A DNA stretch of 64,000 nt, taken from CAWGOF01 sp963824225. Lineage in GTDB: Bacteria > Acidobacteriota > Polarisedimenticolia > Polarisedimenticolales > Polarisedimenticolaceae. Shown here in pieces: positions 61,726-64,000 of the stretch. Location: positions 806,001 to 870,000 of the forward strand of contig CAWGOF010000002.1 of the NCBI GenBank assembly GCA_963824225.1, written 5' to 3'. Each line of letters starts with the position of its first letter. The first letter of the stretch is position 1. Made by a program: the position numbers and the translations under genes. The notes under the pieces were generated by a model that was given only the letters and a program-made list of their open reading frames with translations, was not told where the DNA came from and did not search any database.

Positions 61726-62975
61726 AGCTCGACGCGTCCGTCCTTCATCACGAACTGCGGGCGCTCGACGACCCGGACGTCGTCGAGCGGGTTCCCCGGG
61801 ACGGCGACGAGGTCGGCGAACGCGCCGGCGCGAAGCGTGCCGACGCGCCCGTCCAGGCGCAGGAGCTTCGCGTTCACGAGCGTCGCCGAGCGCAGCGCGT
61901 CGAGCGGGGACATGCCGGCCTCGACGAACACCGCGAGCTGCCTCGCGTTCTGGCCGTGGGGCTGAACCCCGCTGTCGGTCCCGTAGGCCACGTTCAGCCC
62001 GGCGCGGATCGCCAGGCGCAGGCTCTCGAGCTTGCGCTCGTACACCTGGCGCGATTTCTCGATCTGGTACGGCTGGTAGCCGCCCGCCGCGCCGCGGTCG
62101 AGGATCCAGGCGTTGGTCACCGGGTTCGGGACGAGGAACGTCGCACGTTTTCGCGCGAGATCGATCGTCGCCGAATCGAGCATCGACGCGTGCTCGACCG
62201 AGCGCGCCCCGGCGAGGATCGCGAGCCGGATCCCCTCCGTGCCGTGGGCGTGGACCGCGACATCCTTCCCCTTGCTCCGTGCGGCGTCGACCGCGGCGAG
62301 GAGCTCGTCCTCCGAGTAGTCGGCCCTCGTCGGGTCGGTGCCTTCCGACATCACGCCGCCCGTGGCGAGCACCTTGATCCAGTCCGCGCCGCGCTTGCAG
62401 TTCTCGCGCACGCGCCGGCGGATCTCGTCCGGGCCGTCGGCGATCCCCGAGATGCGCTGGACCACGACGTCCTCGGGGAGATCGTTGAGGTCGCCGTGCC
62501 CACCGGTCGAGGAGATCGATTTCCCGGCGACGAGCATGCGCGGACCCGGCACGCGGCCCGCAGCGATCGCGTCGCGCAGGGCGACGTCTGCGGCGTCGCG
62601 CGCGCCGAGGTCCCGGACGGTGGTGAACCCCGCGCGGAGCGTGGCCCGCGCGTTGGCCACACCCTCGATCGCCGCGCGGGCGGTCGACTCGACGAGGCGC
62701 TCGTAGGGCGTCTCTTCCGCGCGCCCGATCAGGTGAACGTGGACGTCGATCAGCCCGGGAAGCAGCGTGACGTCCCCCAGGTCGTGCGTCACCGTCCGTC
62801 CCGGGCGGCGCGCGGTGATGTCCTTGATGCGGCCGTCCTCGACCTCGACGACGCGGTCGCTCAGGATCGTGCCGCTTTCCACGTCGAGGAGCCGCGCCGC
62901 GCCGATCGTCACCGGGTCCGCGACCGCGGGAAGCGCGGTCGTCAGCGTCAGACAGACCACGGCGAGCACACGCAC
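61719..62975 (-). CDS. Exported metal-dependent amidohydrolase
   Basis: A 418-residue protein with a leader (MRVLAVVCLTLTTALPAVADP) followed by an imidazolonepropionase/prolidase-like amidohydrolase. VTLLPGLIDVHVHLIG holds the HxH metal pair, ADWIKVLATGGVMS the carboxylated-Lys region, and VAVHAHGTEGIRLAI and SVEHASMLD the later His ligands. NVAYGTDSGV has the catalytic Asp. Many such exported enzymes are annotated as Xaa-Pro dipeptidases or organophosphate-acting enzymes. The substrate is unknown. The GTG start 62975 is followed by the leader. Confidence 0.9.
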   Translation of the reverse strand: MRVLAVVCLTLTTALPAVADPVTIGAARLLDVESGTILSDRVVEVEDGRIKDITARRPGRTVTHDLGDVTLLPGLIDVHVHLIGRAEETPYERLVESTARAAIEGVANARATLRAGFTTVRDLGARDAADVALRDAIAAGRVPGPRMLVAGKSISSTGGHGDLNDLPEDVVVQRISGIADGPDEIRRRVRENCKRGADWIKVLATGGVMSEGTDPTRADYSEDELLAAVDAARSKGKDVAVHAHGTEGIRLAILAGARSVEHASMLDSATIDLARKRATFLVPNPVTNAWILDRGAAGGYQPYQIEKSRQVYERKLESLRLAIRAGLNVAYGTDSGVQPHGQNARQLAVFVEAGMSPLDALRSATLVNAKLLRLDGRVGTLRAGAFADLVAVPGNPLDDVRVVERPQFVMKDGRVELP

Positions 62976-62997
62976 GGTTCGCTCCTGGCGGAGTAGC

Positions 62998-63813
62998 CTA
63001 CTTCGCGGGCCGCAGCTCGGGCTGCAGGAACGCCTGGGGCACGATCGGCTCCTCGGGCGGCATCAGCTCGAGCGGTGACGGAACGTAGGTCGCCGGCTGC
63101 TGCACGAGCATCGCGTCGAGCGTCGTGTCCGCGCCGAGGGCCAGGCGCAGGCGGATCGGCAGACGCCCGACGCCGCGCACGTGGATCGCCCAGTCGCCCG
63201 GGGCGAGGTCGTCGAAACCGAACGCACCGTCTGCGCTGGTGGTGGCGACACGCGGATCGGTGCGGCCCGTCGGATCGACGACGCGCACGCGGGCCTCGGC
63301 CAGCGCATCGAGCGCCACGTCGCGCACGACGCCCGTGAGGCGCAACGGCGCGGAATCGGATGCGGACGCCGCCGCGCCGGCCGGCGGGGCCGGAGGTGCG
63401 GCCGCCGGCTTCATCACGAGCTCGACGACGGCGCGGAACGGGAACTTCACGCCGATCCCGGACTTCTCGACGGGCTCGAGCCCCTCGCGCTCGACGCGCA
63501 CGCCGTAGCTCCCGTCGCCCAGCCCGTCGACGCGGAACACGCCCTTGTCGTCGGTCGAGGTGAGCCACACGCGGCTCGGGTCGCCATCCTTGGCGACGCG
63601 CACGACGGCGCCGGTGACGTTGCGGTTGCGACCGAGGTACACCTTGCCCTGGAGCCGGCTCGCGTGCGCCGAAGCCGACGCGGGCGCAGGTGCAGCTTCG
63701 GTTGCCGGCGCAGGCGACGGTGTCGGCGCAGGTGGCGCGGGCTCCTGCTCCTGCGCGCCGAGCACCGCGCTGAGCGCGATCGCGCAAGCGAACGTTGCCG
63801 TGCGTGAGACCAT
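62998..63813 (-). CDS. Exported carboxypeptidase-regulatory-like domain protein
   Basis: A 271-residue protein with a signal peptide (ATFACAIALSAVLGAQEQE) and a Pro/Ala-rich linker. Two beta-sandwich modules of the carboxypeptidase-regulatory/transthyretin-like type follow: LQGKVYLGRNRNVTGAVVRVAKDGD ... GVFRVDGLGDGSYGVRVEREG, and LTGVVRDVALDALAEARVRVVDP ... GAFGFDDLAPGDWAIHVRG. Such modules are structural or adhesive. It lies 22 bp upstream of the amidohydrolase on the same strand and may be co-transcribed with it. Confidence 0.82.
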   Translation of the reverse strand: MVSRTATFACAIALSAVLGAQEQEPAPPAPTPSPAPATEAAPAPASASAHASRLQGKVYLGRNRNVTGAVVRVAKDGDPSRVWLTSTDDKGVFRVDGLGDGSYGVRVEREGLEPVEKSGIGVKFPFRAVVELVMKPAAAPPAPPAGAAASASDSAPLRLTGVVRDVALDALAEARVRVVDPTGRTDPRVATTSADGAFGFDDLAPGDWAIHVRGVGRLPIRLRLALGADTTLDAMLVQQPATYVPSPLELMPPEEPIVPQAFLQPELRPAK

Positions 63814-63880
63814 CGAACGGGCATTATACCGAGCGGCCTTGACGGCGGTTTCGTCCGCCGTACCATGCGAGCCACGGTCC

Positions 63881-63956
63881 GGGCGGTTAGCTCAGCTGGT
63901 AGAGCACCTGCCTTACACGCAGGGGGTCGCAGGTTCGAGCCCTGCACCGCCCACCA
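63881..63956 (+). tRNA. tRNA-Val (anticodon TAC)
   Basis: A complete cloverleaf: acceptor GGGCGGT/ACCGCCC, D-arm AGCTCAGCTGGTAGAGC, anticodon stem CCTGC/GCAGG around the loop CTTACAC with anticodon TAC (reads GTA valine codons), T-arm CAGGTTCGAGCCCTG, discriminator A and an encoded CCA end (63954-63956). The variable region is short, as expected for valine. Confidence 0.97.
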
Positions 63957-63976
63957 GTTACGAGGACATCCTTCTC

Positions 63977-64000
63977 GTGGTGCAGGTCGTGGTGCAGGTC
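63977..64000. repeat. Two tandem copies of a 12-bp sequence at the window end
   Basis: GTGGTGCAGGTC is repeated exactly at 63977-63988 and 63989-64000, starting 21 bp after the tRNA. The repeat may continue past the window edge. No gene can be assigned in these 44 bases. Confidence 0.8.

Noticed and set aside
63447..63947. Minus-strand frame beginning MQGSNLRPPACKAG
   Set aside because: This is the antisense translation of the tRNA-Val gene, a well-known annotation artefact.

Overview
The window is high-GC bacterial DNA (roughly 70% G+C by eye) with about 43 protein genes, one tRNA and almost no non-coding space. It looks like a Gram-negative of the Acidobacteriota, with Myxococcota as the main alternative. 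The reasons are the VWFA-related secreted protein of the acidobacterial type, the large zinc-ribbon/kinase/multi-membrane-span proteins, several secreted proteins full of calcium-type thrombospondin-3 repeats and MopE-like Cys/Asp repeats, and the tilS-ftsH-folP-cdaA-ybbR-glmM housekeeping cluster. No rRNA or marker phylogeny is available here, so this is inference. Four-base start/stop overlaps (ATGA, GTGA, TTGA) are very common and decide many starts.

Layout. 1-13.1 kb: two paralogous secreted metallophosphatases with giant Cys/Asp-rich repeat tails (the first cut by the window edge), separated by a TPR protein. 13.1-17.6 kb, minus strand: a five-gene chain EVE domain, Xaa-Pro aminopeptidase, NUDIX/metallo-beta-lactamase fusion, BolA, secreted GH113-like glycosidase, every junction a 4-bp overlap. 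17.7-18.2 kb: an RsbW-like anti-sigma kinase. 18.2-20.5 kb, minus: thrB-thrC, with thrC frameshifted. 20.5-23.5 kb: a small unknown gene coupled to a RapA-like SNF2 ATPase. 23.7-28.6 kb: an ECF-like sigma factor, a single-span membrane protein, an exported TPR-CHAT caspase-like protein and a SnoaL-like protein, apparently one operon.

28.6-30.75 kb is a lower-GC island of four small minus-strand genes. Three of them are each followed within 6-15 bp by an attC-like imperfect palindrome, so I read it as an integron gene-cassette array without an integrase in view (a CALIN). 30.8-34.8 kb: a kinase-BRCT fusion, a Uma2 nuclease, a nitrilase-family hydrolase and a frameshifted MgtE magnesium transporter. 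34.9-44.1 kb: a secreted metzincin with thrombospondin-3 repeats, a TPR protein, a TonB-C-like secreted protein, a MATE-like transporter and a large membrane-anchored Ser/Thr kinase.

44.2-53.5 kb is a plus-strand housekeeping run: tRNA lysidine synthase, FtsH, dihydropteroate synthase, diadenylate cyclase CdaA with its partner YbbR, GlmM, then two poorly known proteins including a DCC-domain membrane fusion. 54-58.9 kb, minus: three consecutive membrane-fusion (HlyD/MacA-like) proteins and a MacB-type permease. The permease and the adjacent third fusion protein carry many frameshifts. 59-63.8 kb: a TPR protein coupled to the VWFA protein, an exported amidohydrolase and a carboxypeptidase-regulatory-like protein. 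A tRNA-Val(TAC) ends the window.

Several otherwise well-preserved genes (NUDIX-MBL, thrC, mgtE, third fusion protein, MacB permease) are interrupted only by small indels. The conserved reading frames on both sides suggest sequencing or assembly error at least as much as real gene death.
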